From: Ehrlichia ruminantium str. Welgevonden
GTDB lineage: Bacteria; Pseudomonadota; Alphaproteobacteria; Rickettsiales; Anaplasmataceae
Assembly: GCF_000026005.1 (NCBI RefSeq)
Contig: NC_005295.2
Span: 1,294,655 to 1,358,654 of the forward strand
Reading direction: 5' to 3'
Length of the DNA stretch: 64,000 nt
In this document: positions 44,290 through 53,992 of the stretch, piece by piece
How the letters are laid out: every line of letters begins with the position of its first letter
Position numbering within the stretch: the first letter of the stretch is position 1
Program-made: the position numbers and the translations under genes
Notes under the pieces: model-generated
The model's database searches: none
The model's input: the letters and a program-made list of their open reading frames with translations, nothing else
What the model was told of the DNA's origin: nothing

Positions 44290-44754
44290 ATGGAGACTTT
44301 TTCTTTAAAAGCAAGTCAGATTAATAAACGGTGGGTTGTAATAGATGCAAGTGGAGCTGTAGTTGGTAGGTTAGCTGCATTTGTAGCAACTGTTTTGCGT
44401 GGCAAGAATAAACCTGAGTACACTCCCCATATGGATTGTGGTGATAACGTAATTATTATTAATGCAGAAAAGGTACAATTTACAGGCAATAAGTTAAAAC
44501 GTAAGGTTTACTATAGGCATACTGGTTATCCTGGAGGAATAAAGAGTTGTACACCAGCTGATTTATTTTTAAATAAGCATCCAGAACGTATAATCAAAAT
44601 GGCAGTACGCCGTATGCTCAGCACTGGTCCAATGGCACGTTGTCGTTTAAAAAACTTATATGTATATTCCGGCCCAGAACATAAGCATAATGCTCAACAG
44701 CCTGTACAGTTAGATTTTTCATCAATTAATATTAAAAACAACAAGAGGAAATAA
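44290..44754 (+). CDS. rplM: 50S ribosomal protein L13
   Basis: A 154-aa large-subunit protein. Family text includes [52 protein letters not shown] and [20 protein letters not shown]. The frame begins at an ATG at 44284 (MHMETF...), but the next ATG at 44290 gives the usual M-x-TFSLK start; neither has a strong ribosome-binding site, so the choice is by family similarity. Its stop overlaps the rpsI start by one base, as expected for the conserved rplM-rpsI pair. Confidence 0.96.
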   Translation: METFSLKASQINKRWVVIDASGAVVGRLAAFVATVLRGKNKPEYTPHMDCGDNVIIINAEKVQFTGNKLKRKVYYRHTGYPGGIKSCTPADLFLNKHPERIIKMAVRRMLSTGPMARCRLKNLYVYSGPEHKHNAQQPVQLDFSSINIKNNKRK

Positions 44755-45215
44755 TGGATAGCAATCCTGATATGTCACCTAATTACCAGCATGAAGGTAA
44801 TCAACCTAAAAGTATAAAAGTAGATGCTCATGGACGTGCTTACGGAACAGGTAAAAGGAAGGAAGCTGTTGCACGTGTATGGCTAGCAGTAGGAAAAGGT
44901 AATGTTACCGTAAATGGTATGGATCTTTTTAAGTATTTTAAGAAAAATACTTTATGTAGGAAAGTTTATAATCCATTTATCGTAACATCAACATCTGGTT
45001 GTTATAACGTCATTGCAACTGTAAAAGGTGGTGGTATTTCAGGACAGGCTGGTGCTGTAGCTCATGGAATTAGTAAAGCATTAGCTGACATTAATCCTAG
45101 CCTTCACGCTATCTTACGGTCTGGTGGCTTGCTGACTAGGGACTCACGTGTTGTGGAACGTAAAAAGTACGGTCAACACAAAGCTAGAAAAAGTTGTCAG
45201 TTCTCTAAAAGATAA
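44754..45215 (+). CDS. rpsI: 30S ribosomal protein S9
   Basis: A 153-aa small-subunit protein whose C-terminal tail reaches the ribosomal P site. Conserved text includes [60 protein letters not shown] and the end CQFSKR with the required final Lys-Arg. About 30 residues precede the usual GTGKRK opening, a modest N-terminal extension. It overlaps rplM by one base and is followed after 8 bp by argC. Confidence 0.96.
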   Translation: MDSNPDMSPNYQHEGNQPKSIKVDAHGRAYGTGKRKEAVARVWLAVGKGNVTVNGMDLFKYFKKNTLCRKVYNPFIVTSTSGCYNVIATVKGGGISGQAGAVAHGISKALADINPSLHAILRSGGLLTRDSRVVERKKYGQHKARKSCQFSKR

Positions 45216-45223
45216 TCTCCAAA

Positions 45224-46267
45224 ATGAGTTATCAAGTATCAGTTGCCGTAGTTGGAGCTACAGGTTATGTAGGTGTGGAATTAGTACGTTTATTACTTTT
45301 TCATCCTATGGTGAAGATAAAGTATTTATGTGCTACTCAATCTATTGGAAGTCTGTTATCTTCTCATTATGATCATGTATTAAAAGACAGTATACCAGTT
45401 AGTATATCATGTTTTTCTTCTATTGATCTATCTAAGGTAGACGTAATATTTCTGTGTTTACCTCATGGACAATCAAATGAAATTGTAAAAAAAATCCACA
45501 ATGAAGTAAAAATTATTATAGATTTATCAGCTGATTTTAGAATCAAAGATATTGATACATATAAAGAGTGGTATGGAGCACATTGTTGCCCAGACCTAAT
45601 ACAGGATTTTGTATATGGATTAACAGAAATATATTGGGAAGAAATTAAAAAGTCACGTTTTGTGGCTTGTCCAGGATGTTATGCTACCTCTGCACTAGTA
45701 CCATTGTTTCCGCTATTAAGACTTCGTTTAGTAAAAAGCCAGAATATAATAGTCGATGCAAAATCAGGTGTAAGTGGCGCTGGCAGGTCTGTTGATCAAA
45801 AAAAGCTCTTCTGTGAAATTCATGATGTTATAAAGTCATATAATATTTCAAAACATAGACACATACCAGAAATAGAACAGGAACTTTGCTTTGCAGCATG
45901 TCAAGAGAACATTAATGTACAGTTTGTACCCAATTTAATCCCAGTAAAACGTGGAATGTTATCTAGTATATACCTTGAATTGGAAGAAGGTGTATCTCCA
46001 ATTGATATACGAGAAGCACTATTAGTTTTTTACAAAGATTCTAAATTTATCTTCATTGATGAAGAGAAAGCTATAACAACTAAATCCGTTATAGGAACAA
46101 ATTATTGTTATATAGGAGTCTTTCCAGGCAGAATACCTAATACAGTTATTATAGTATGTAACATAGATAATTTACTTAAAGGAGCATCTGGTCAAGCAGT
46201 ACAAAACTTTAATATTATGATGTCTTGTGATGAAACTACTGCACTATTAAATATACCATATTTATAG
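45224..46267 (+). CDS. argC: N-acetyl-gamma-glutamyl-phosphate reductase
   Basis: A 347-aa NADP-dependent reductase of arginine biosynthesis. The N-terminal nucleotide-binding loop VVGATGYVGVELVRLLL, the active-site cysteine in VACPGCYATSALVPL, and SGVSGAGRSVDQKKLFCEIH are clear. Length is typical. It starts 8 bp after rpsI, so it is probably co-transcribed with the ribosomal protein pair, an arrangement seen in several alpha-proteobacteria. An overlapping frame at 45148-45372 is a shadow. Confidence 0.95.
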   Translation: MSYQVSVAVVGATGYVGVELVRLLLFHPMVKIKYLCATQSIGSLLSSHYDHVLKDSIPVSISCFSSIDLSKVDVIFLCLPHGQSNEIVKKIHNEVKIIIDLSADFRIKDIDTYKEWYGAHCCPDLIQDFVYGLTEIYWEEIKKSRFVACPGCYATSALVPLFPLLRLRLVKSQNIIVDAKSGVSGAGRSVDQKKLFCEIHDVIKSYNISKHRHIPEIEQELCFAACQENINVQFVPNLIPVKRGMLSSIYLELEEGVSPIDIREALLVFYKDSKFIFIDEEKAITTKSVIGTNYCYIGVFPGRIPNTVIIVCNIDNLLKGASGQAVQNFNIMMSCDETTALLNIPYL

Positions 46268-46512
46268 AGTGTCCTTCCATGCTAAAATCTCAAATAAATT
46301 ACTATTACTACACCATCAGTTACATATTTTCATACAGTACAAAAATTTCTATGTTATCTTACAGAAAGGTATTATATATTTAAAGTATCTTGTACTTTAA
46401 TAGAAATATGTTGAAGCATAGGTATATTGACTAATGCTACAGTAATATGAACACTTGTTTCATACTATAGCATTTTATATTGTTTATTATGTATTATACT
46501 AAGAGGTTAATT

Positions 46513-47034
46513 ATGAATTTAGATAATGTAACTAGTGGTAATAACGTACCTAAAGAAATAAACGTTATTATTGAAATTAGCCAAAATTCTTACCCAGTAA
46601 AATACGAATTTGATAAAAAGAAAAACTTATTTTGTGTAGATAGATTTTTACCTACTTCTATGTATTATCCATGCAATTACGGCTTTATTCCACATACTTG
46701 TGCTGGAGATGGAGATCCAGTTGATGTACTTGTTGCATCTAGATTTCCAATTACAAATGGAGTATTGATTTGCGCCAGACCAGTAGGTGTGCTAGTTATG
46801 CATGACGAAGGTGGAGAAGATATTAAAGTGTTAGCTGTTCCCGTTAATAAAGTAGATCAGTATTATTCTAGTATACAAAACTATACAGATTTCCCTGTAT
46901 CATTCTTAAATTCAATTTCCCATTTTTTTACATTCTATAAAAAGTTAGAAGAAGATAAGTTTGTATCAGTAGAAGGATGGAAAGATATTAGTGCTGCAGA
47001 AACATTTATATCAAATGCTTTGCTCAGTAAATAG
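46513..47034 (+). CDS. ppa: Inorganic pyrophosphatase
   Basis: A 173-aa soluble family I pyrophosphatase that splits pyrophosphate made in biosynthesis. Visible are YEFDKKKNLFCVDRFL, MYYPCNYGFIPHTCAGDGDP (PPase signature with metal-binding Asp residues) and VLAVPVNKVDQYYSS. The frame is open from 46480, but AAGAGG at 46501-46506 is well placed for the ATG at 46513, giving a length close to the usual 175. It stands alone between argC and the regulator. Confidence 0.95.
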   Translation: MNLDNVTSGNNVPKEINVIIEISQNSYPVKYEFDKKKNLFCVDRFLPTSMYYPCNYGFIPHTCAGDGDPVDVLVASRFPITNGVLICARPVGVLVMHDEGGEDIKVLAVPVNKVDQYYSSIQNYTDFPVSFLNSISHFFTFYKKLEEDKFVSVEGWKDISAAETFISNALLSK

Positions 47035-47877
47035 CAAACTCTTTAAATATTTTACAGATGTTATGTAGGTGCTATTAGTGTAGAACACATAATTCAATAC
47101 CACAAGCTTTTCGGTAATAATACAAACATATAACTTTATATGTTTATAATATGGTTAGCTTGAGGTATTCGATTGCAGTATATACTAAAATTTATTCAGT
47201 ACGAGTATGAAAACAATAAAATATTATACATATGATATTTCACTCTTATACAGTTGACTTCATAACAAATATTGATTTTATTTTGTGTCACTATTAGACC
47301 CATTAGAAATGAGTTATAAAACATATTTACTAATTACCTGTATAAATAGTCAAGTAAACTGGCTAGTATCTATTTAATATCAAATATACTACTACAAATA
47401 GTAATTCCATTTACATGACTCTTAAATTTATTGAGCATCATATCTAACTTGCTTACTAATTTGCTTGACAAATTATGGAATAGTGTAAGGGATCATACAA
47501 ATACTTTCATGTTAAAACGCTTATTTACATATTTTACTACCTACTAGATCAATTGAATATTACATATTAGTTATCCTAACTAATTGTTTCATAAATTAGA
47601 AAATTAACTACAGTAACATGACAACATTTACTAAATTATGCGATATAGAAGTTATTATAAGCACCAATTTTTATCTTGTATCATTTTTTATTCAACTATT
47701 ACAATCACTAGCAAGTGTAGTTATCAGCTTCTAATATAGCAATTGTATTTTACACGGTTCTCGTGCTAATAATTTGATAATTTGGTGTCATCATAAATGA
47801 ATTGTTCAATTATTACTTGAGTTTATATACTTTAAACTGTACAAAAATGTAATAAATATTAACTATAAGGGGAGTTT
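47035..47877. other. Gap between ppa and the XRE/S24 regulator
   Basis: About 840 bp of AT-rich DNA with no coding-like frame, RNA gene or repeat visible. It must include the promoter of the regulator. Confidence 0.5.
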
Positions 47878-48507
47878 ATGAAAACAAGTAATAGTATAAT
47901 CGTTACTAGAATGAAACATCAAATGGATAAAATGGGAATAAATGCACGTGAACTTGCTAATAGAGCTGAAGTTGGCAAGTCTTTTGTGTACGATATATTA
48001 AGCGGTAAATCAACTAATCCAACATCTAAGAAATTAATGGCAATAGCAAAAGTATTAAATGTATCTTTATCTTACTTAATTAGCGATGATAGCTACATTT
48101 GTGGACAAGGTAATACAAATATATTGCCTGTATATAATTTAGAACTAGAAAATGGTCAGATTTCATCTTCTGGAGATGTTAATTTATATCTTTCTTCAAA
48201 TATTAATTTAACACCTAATATGAAAGATCTACGTGTATACCACGTAAAAGGAGATAGTATGATCCCAACATTGATGAATCAAGACATTGTATTAGTAGAT
48301 ATAAGTGACAAGAGCCCTCACCCTGCAGGTCTATTTGTCATTGTAGACTCAGTCGGAATTTCCATTAGAAGATTAGAATATTTAAAAGATAGTAATAAAA
48401 TTAAGTTACATGTAGTTTCTGATAATAAAAAATACTCATCTTATGAATGTCATTTAGAAGATATGGAAATACTAGGTAGAATTATTTGGTATGCTAGATC
48501 CGTGTGA
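47878..48507 (+). CDS. XRE-family regulator with LexA/CI-type S24 domain
   Basis: A 209-aa protein with an N-terminal helix-turn-helix of the XRE type (residues about 8-68: RMKHQMDKMGINARELANRA, then VGKSFVYDILSGKS) and a C-terminal S24 peptidase-like domain. The serine of the self-cleavage pair is present (S127 in VKGDSMIPTL), but where LexA and CI carry the catalytic lysine this protein has arginine (R164 in ISIRRLEY). Self-cleavage is therefore doubtful; the domain may only dimerise. AAGGGGAG precedes the ATG at good spacing. It is a single gene 370 bp before ctrA. Target genes are unknown. Confidence 0.88.
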   Translation: MKTSNSIIVTRMKHQMDKMGINARELANRAEVGKSFVYDILSGKSTNPTSKKLMAIAKVLNVSLSYLISDDSYICGQGNTNILPVYNLELENGQISSSGDVNLYLSSNINLTPNMKDLRVYHVKGDSMIPTLMNQDIVLVDISDKSPHPAGLFVIVDSVGISIRRLEYLKDSNKIKLHVVSDNKKYSSYECHLEDMEILGRIIWYARSV

Positions 48508-48883
48508 AATATACAACATTTCAAACTTTTAATATTAGTGTATGTGTGTTTATTAATATATAATAGTTATTGTAATTACTATTTTTATTATTAATAAAGT
48601 ATTAACTTGTGTTTATGTATAATCAGTAGAATATTTTACCGATTAAGGAAAATTAGGTGTATTCACTATAATATCTCTAATAGTCTTGAGGGTAATTTGT
48701 GTTATATATGCAACACATTCAAAGTATATTACATGTAATTTACTATTATACTTGAACAGCATAGTAACACTATGTATTAACTTTTGATGAAATATTTAGT
48801 TGTTATAGGTTGATTATGTCTTTAGATTAGGCTAAGTGCTTTATATATTTAAGTTATGGATTATTGGATTTTTAGAGGTATTT
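48508..48883. other. Upstream region of ctrA
   Basis: The last part is open in frame with ctrA (from 48836) but lacks a start signal. No CtrA-type operator could be assigned with confidence. Confidence 0.4.
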
Positions 48884-49687
48884 ATGCGTATATTATTAAT
48901 AGAAGATGATATTGCATGTGCAAAGGCAGTAGAGGCTTCTCTATCTTCAGAAGGACATTTTTGTGAAACTATGACTTCTGCTCAAGATTGTTATGGTAGT
49001 ATCATTCCAAAAAATGACGACTATGATATCGTTATATTAGACATACATTTCCCTGGCAAAATAGATGGGTACGATATTTTAGTAAAACTACGTGAATCTG
49101 GAATAAAAGTTCCTGTTCTTATATTGTCATGTATTTCATCAGTGTCACATAAAGTTAAAGGCTTATATTACGGAGCAGATGATTATGTAACAAAGCCCTT
49201 TCATAAAAGCGAATTACTCGCAAGAATTAAAGCTATTGTACGTCGCACCAGAGGACATCCTGAATCAATAGTGCGCGTTGGTAACATTGCAATTAATCTT
49301 GATCATAAATGTGTTGAATGTAATGGTGAAATAGTACACCTCACTAAAAAGGAATACGGGATGATAGAATTATTGTCTTCTAGATTAGGGACTGTACTTA
49401 CAAAAGAAATGTTCTTATCTCACTTATATCGAGAGCTAGATGAGCCATCAGATGACAAAATCATTGATGTATTTATGTGTAAGTTGCGCAAAAAGCTCAA
49501 AGTAGCTAATAATGGTAAAAATTATATAGAAACTGTGTGGGGACGCGGCTACGTATTAAAAGAATGTGTTGATGATGACGAAAGTGATGATGATAGAGGA
49601 GAAGAAGGATATAGATGGAACAACAACACTAATAACGATATGATGTATAGACAAGAAATTGACAAAAAGTACGTTGAAGAAGCATAA
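48884..49687 (+). CDS. ctrA: Cell-cycle response regulator CtrA
   Basis: A 267-aa OmpR-type two-component regulator controlling the alpha-proteobacterial cell cycle; in Ehrlichia it is linked to the developmental cycle. The receiver domain opens MRILLIEDDIACAKAVEASL, with phosphoacceptor D53 in VILDIHFPG and K104 in DDYVTKPF. The DNA-binding winged helix is in the second half (LTKKEYGMIELLSSRLG, then KIIDVFMCKLRKKLK, ETVWGRGYVL). A frame from 48836 exists, but AGAGG lies just before the ATG at 48884, which gives the standard CtrA N-terminus. The C-terminus has about 40 extra residues rich in Asp, Glu and Asn. Confidence 0.93.
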   Translation: MRILLIEDDIACAKAVEASLSSEGHFCETMTSAQDCYGSIIPKNDDYDIVILDIHFPGKIDGYDILVKLRESGIKVPVLILSCISSVSHKVKGLYYGADDYVTKPFHKSELLARIKAIVRRTRGHPESIVRVGNIAINLDHKCVECNGEIVHLTKKEYGMIELLSSRLGTVLTKEMFLSHLYRELDEPSDDKIIDVFMCKLRKKLKVANNGKNYIETVWGRGYVLKECVDDDESDDDRGEEGYRWNNNTNNDMMYRQEIDKKYVEEA

Positions 49688-49757
49688 TATGGTTGATAGG
49701 TCTTTTATACGTGGTACAATAGTTATATGATGTTATACGCCTATATGTGAGGGAGTT

Positions 49758-50375
49758 GTGCCTATATTTGTACATGATTATGACTTGCCTGATGGGGTAG
49801 AATTTGGCAATACTGTTGCCGTCGATACAGAAACTATGGGCTTAGTGTGTAGGCGAGATAGGTTATGTTTGGTACAGATGTCTGGAAGTAATGGTAACGT
49901 GCACTTGGTCAAGTTTCCTTCAACTGAATATCAAGCATCTAATTTGAAGAAAATTTTATCTGATTTAAGCATAACTAAAATCTTTCATTTTGCTCGCTTT
50001 GACATCACTGCAATACGCTATTACCTTGGTATATGGGCAATACCATGCTACTGTACTAAAATAGCTTCAAAGTTGGCTAGGACATATACAGATCATCATG
50101 GTTTAAAAGAGCTTTGTAATGAGTTATTAGGCATCAAATTGAATAAAGTTCAACAGTCGTCTGATTGGGGGAAAGAGGTTCTAACATCTGAACAGTTAAA
50201 CTATGCTGCATCAGATGTTATTCATTTACATGCATTAAAAAGTAAGCTTGATGCTATGTTAGAGCGTGAAAATAAGCAAGAACTAGCAAAATCCTGTTTC
50301 GATTTTCTTCCTACACGAGTTCAATTGGACTTATTAGGTTGGGATAATGTTGACATATTTAGTCATGCATCTTAA
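49758..50375 (+). CDS. RNase D-like 3'-5' exonuclease
   Basis: A 205-aa DEDD-family 3'-5' exonuclease domain without the HRDC domains of full-length RNase D, the short form common in alpha-proteobacteria. The DEDD motifs are AVDTETMGL (ExoI), FHFARFDITAIRYYL (ExoII) and YAASDVIHLHAL (ExoIII with the catalytic Tyr). It should trim RNA 3' ends such as tRNA precursors. The start is a GTG at 49758 preceded by GAGGGAG. It lies between ctrA and dnaN on the same strand, 70 and 82 bp away. Confidence 0.88.
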   Translation: MPIFVHDYDLPDGVEFGNTVAVDTETMGLVCRRDRLCLVQMSGSNGNVHLVKFPSTEYQASNLKKILSDLSITKIFHFARFDITAIRYYLGIWAIPCYCTKIASKLARTYTDHHGLKELCNELLGIKLNKVQQSSDWGKEVLTSEQLNYAASDVIHLHALKSKLDAMLERENKQELAKSCFDFLPTRVQLDLLGWDNVDIFSHAS

Positions 50376-50398
50376 TCATTAAAATACAAGAGGCATAC

Positions 50399-50427
50399 TT
50401 GACTTGTTAGTGTTTACTCTGTATAAC
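50399..50427 (+). promoter_or_regulatory. Promoter of dnaN
   Basis: TTGACT at 50399-50404, 17-bp spacer, TATAAC at 50422-50427, 30 bp before the dnaN start. It suggests that dnaN has its own promoter although genes upstream run in the same direction. Confidence 0.5.
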
Positions 50428-50456
50428 ACCTGAATACTTTGTATTGATAAGAACAT

Positions 50457-51584
50457 ATGACCAGTAACTCTACACTAAATTTTTGTGTTGGCAAAGATAA
50501 GCTTTTACAAGCGCTATCTTATATCAACAGTATTGTAGAAAAACGTCATAGTATTGTCGTATTGTCCTGTGTTAGAATAGAAGCACAAGATAAAAAAATT
50601 AGTTTAACATCTACAGATCTCGATATTTCAATTGTTGCATCAATTAGCGCTAATGTTTTAGTTGATGGAGTTATAGTTGTATCTGCTCAGCTTCTTTATG
50701 ACATAGTAAGAAAATTACCTAATGATTTTGAAATCAAGTTTACTATTGGTAAAGATGGGAGATTAACCATAGAATGTAGCCGTACAGAGTTTTCCTTACC
50801 TATTGTTGACATAGAAAAATTTCCTGTAATTGAACACAATGAGTTACAAGACAAGTTTACCTTACAAGTATCTGAGTTAGTAAACCTTTTTGGCAAAACT
50901 AAATTTGCAATTTCTGCTGAGGAAAGTCGGTTTAACCTAAATGGAGTATATGTACATACATCAAATGGGGCTTTATGTTGTGCTGCTACAGATGGACATA
51001 GACTATCTTTAGCTAAATTAAGTAAAGTAGAAGATATTGTATCAGACTTTGGCATTATCGTTCCTAAAAAAACAGTCAATGAAATTTTAAAGATAATAAG
51101 TCATGGTAATAGCAGCGATCCAATATCAATTAGTTTATCAAATAGAAAGATTTGTTTTGAATACAAAGAATATATTTTAATATCTAAAGTAATAGATGGC
51201 ATTTTTCCAGACTACAACTCAATTATACCAAAATCTCATGATAAGAACGTCCTTATTGATTCTGAAGTATTATCTAATGCAATAGATAGAGTTTCTGTAG
51301 TTGTTTTCGATAAGGTAAAAGTTATAAAACTCAAATTTACCGATAATAAGTTAATACTCAGTGCTGCCTCTTCAGATCAAGGAGATGCAAGAGAAGAGTT
51401 AGAAATTGATACTTACTCTACATCTGAAATCACCATAGGTCTGAATGCAAGATACTTAATGGAAGCACTATACTGTATTAAAGGGAAATGTCATTTATCC
51501 TTCTATGATGCAAACACTGCCATTTTAATACAAGAACAGGATAATGATGATGCTATGTATATTATCATGCCAATGAGAATATAA
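50457..51584 (+). CDS. dnaN: DNA polymerase III beta subunit (sliding clamp)
   Basis: A 375-aa clamp that tethers the replicative polymerase to DNA. The three-domain layout is complete. Recognisable parts are LQALSYINSIVEKRHSIVVL and SCVRIEAQD in domain 1, FNLNGVYVHTSNGALCCAAT with DGHRLSLAK in domain 2, and the C-terminal YIIMPMRI. Length is typical. It is not next to dnaA, which is usual for Rickettsiales. A candidate terminator follows. Confidence 0.95.
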   Translation: MTSNSTLNFCVGKDKLLQALSYINSIVEKRHSIVVLSCVRIEAQDKKISLTSTDLDISIVASISANVLVDGVIVVSAQLLYDIVRKLPNDFEIKFTIGKDGRLTIECSRTEFSLPIVDIEKFPVIEHNELQDKFTLQVSELVNLFGKTKFAISAEESRFNLNGVYVHTSNGALCCAATDGHRLSLAKLSKVEDIVSDFGIIVPKKTVNEILKIISHGNSSDPISISLSNRKICFEYKEYILISKVIDGIFPDYNSIIPKSHDKNVLIDSEVLSNAIDRVSVVVFDKVKVIKLKFTDNKLILSAASSDQGDAREELEIDTYSTSEITIGLNARYLMEALYCIKGKCHLSFYDANTAILIQEQDNDDAMYIIMPMRI

Positions 51585-51589
51585 CATAA

Positions 51590-51610
51590 GGCAAGAAAAT
51601 TTTTTGCTTT
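51590..51610 (+). terminator. Weak terminator after dnaN
   Basis: GGCAAGAAAATTTTTTGC can fold into a short hairpin (GCAAGAAA against TTTTTTGC, with a G-T pair) followed by TTT. It lies a few bases after the dnaN stop. The stem is weak and AT-rich. Confidence 0.35.
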
Positions 51611-52624
51611 AAGTATCATTACAATATAAACACATCTAAAAATGCATCAATCAATTCACACATTATAAAAAATTATGGTATTATATGTTAATACTAATCT
51701 AGCAATGCTATATGATTTAGTAGAAGAAGTTCTAAAACAAGCTAGCACACGGTTTACAACTAACAAGTACTATAATCTGCCACAATGTGACTAGAGACTC
51801 TGTACCACACTAAATAGATTTTAAGCTAGAAACAGTACTTAATAATTTTACAGATAATCTTTTATACATGAAAATCATCATTACAAAGCTAGGTAATTCA
51901 ATCACACTATTAGTAGCATCTATATATCTTAAGGCTTGGTAACCCCTTCTCTTAAAACTTAACGTATCATGAACAAAATATAGACAATACCAAGATAAAA
52001 AACATAATCAATTCTTTCGATCATTTCTTGTAACATTAATATACTAAAAGGTACCTTATAACTAAAGATTTACACATCACATTACACAAAAAAAGTATCT
52101 CAATATTAAGGTAAGAAAAATTCTCATTTATTCTATATTTTTAAAGTAACATTGATTACCCAATTTACTGCTCTAATATAAGCAAAATCATCTTTACATT
52201 GATAACCTTTAGTAAATGATTTTCCTATAAAAATAATTTCCTTACATATGAAAATTATAATCCTAAACAGATAGCTACTTATTAAATAACACTACTTATT
52301 ACATCTACATTATTAATCTTATACTAGCTGAATACTTATATCTAATGTAAAACAAAGTACAATCAATATTAAACTAGAAAAGACCCACTCAATATTTCGA
52401 GATATCCACATGCATTACACAGATCTTCAACAGTAAGTAATGTTTTTCTATCTTATGTTCATTACATATTTTGAAAAGTACCAGTTAATAATTATAACTC
52501 TTTATTTTTATTTAACTATACTACTGATTAAAATATCACAAAAAGTGACTAAAGTTAAAATAACATATTTCTACATATAATACATGTATAAAATTATATT
52601 ACCAATATAATAAATATACTTTCA
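51611..52624. other. Gap between dnaN and the 155-bp array
   Basis: At 51705-51794 (+) a 29-codon frame reads MLYDLVEEVLKQASTRFTTN and then KYYNLPQCD before a stop. The opening looks like the first helix of a TldD/PmbA-type protein, so it may be a decayed 5' gene fragment; this is a guess. The rest shows nothing. Confidence 0.4.
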
Positions 52625-53405
52625 TTTATAATATACGATATTTCTTTTTATAGAATACGAGTTTATTGTAGTTTATAAATATTTTCATTAATACTACAGG
52701 TAATAACTAGTATAATTATAAACTCATGTTCATCATTATATTACTTACAAAAGTATTGACCAATCTTGTAATGGATTATATTTACAATATATGACATTCC
52801 TTTTATAGAACACTAGTTTATTGCAGTTTATCAATATTTTCATTAATACTACAGGTAATAACTAGTATAATTATAAGCTCATGTTCATCATTATATTACT
52901 TACAAAAGTATTTACCAATCTTGTAATGGATTATATTTACAATATATGACATTCCTTTTATAGAAACTAGTTTATTGTAGTTTATCAATATTTTCATTAA
53001 TACTACAGATAATAACTAGTATAATTATCAACTCATGTTCATCATTATATTACTTACAAAAGTATTTACCAATCTTACAATGGATTATATTTACAATATA
53101 TGACATCCTTTTATAGAACACTAGTTTATTGTAGTTTATCAATATTTTCATTAATACTACAGATAATAACTAGTATAATTATCAACTCATGTTCATCATT
53201 ATATTACTTACAAAAGTATTGACCAATCTTGTAATGGATTATATTTACAATATATGACATTCCTTTTTATAGAACACTAGTTTATTGCAGTTTATCAATA
53301 TTTTCATTAATACCACAGATAATAAATATGAGTACAATTATAAACTTATACTCATCGTTATATTACAACATTACCGACAAAATTATCTAGCAACCTTGTA
53401 ATGTA
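52625..53405. repeat. Tandem array, 5 copies of a 154-156 bp unit
   Basis: GTTTATTG occurs at 52661, 52816, 52970, 53124 and 53280, in each copy followed by AGTTTAT.AATATTTTCATTA and a TAATAACTAGTATAATTAT-like run. Middle copies are almost identical. The array ends directly at the stop codon of the minus-strand ORF at 53409-53633, and a more diverged partial copy seems to lie past that ORF near 53645-53705. Confidence 0.92.
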
Positions 53406-53408
53406 TTA

Positions 53409-53633
53409 TTACTGGATATTGTTATAAAGTTGCTCTAATTTGCTATAAGATTGAACTGAAAGTGTGGTAAGCCTATATTCTGATTTATGATAGTATCTGT
53501 TAACCAAATATATAAATGATCTATTCTTTTTCTGAGTTAATTGTAATTTACACATATTTTTTTTAGAGTTATAAGTAATAACATCAGTAGAATCATCAAT
53601 TCTTACTTTTATATAAAGACATACTATGTACAA
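53409..53633 (-). CDS. Unidentified 74-aa ORF, duplicated in inverted form at 63.4 kb
   Basis: A small frame on the minus strand with protein-like composition in its second half (YYHKSEYRLTTLSVQSYSKL then EQLYNNIQ). No ribosome-binding site, membrane segment or known motif is seen. A 123-bp part (53413-53535) is repeated on the opposite strand at 63419-63541 with about eight differences; there one change turns the CAA of SVQSY into a stop. Either this is a small real gene and the other copy is dead, or both are fragments of a gene outside the window. Its stop adjoins the 155-bp array. Confidence 0.35.
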   Translation of the reverse strand: MYIVCLYIKVRIDDSTDVITYNSKKNMCKLQLTQKKNRSFIYLVNRYYHKSEYRLTTLSVQSYSKLEQLYNNIQ

Positions 53634-53992
53634 AAACTACATAACAACCTTATGGATTATTTCTGAAGAACTAGTCGATTATAATAATTTATACATATTT
53701 TCTTTAGAACAACTACATAATAAAATAAGTAGAGTTGTAAACTAATACTTAAACATAATATATCTACTTGATACATAACACAGATGTATAAAAATTGCAT
53801 TTCTAACAGAAATAAACACCTATTTCACTTTGTACATATCTTTTATCACAAAGAACTCAGTACCACATGTTAATAACTCTTTTTAGTATTATAATACACA
53901 TAATACGTTGATTAATGTTCTTTACATATTGGCATAGATATATAATTTGTTATCTCTAATCAAGCACTTTACTAGTCAAAATACCATCTTCA
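53634..53992. other. Gap downstream of mrp
   Basis: Contains the possible diverged partial array unit near 53645-53705 (TATGGATTATTTCTGAAGAA, cf. TAATGGATTATATTTACAA). No gene visible. Confidence 0.4.
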
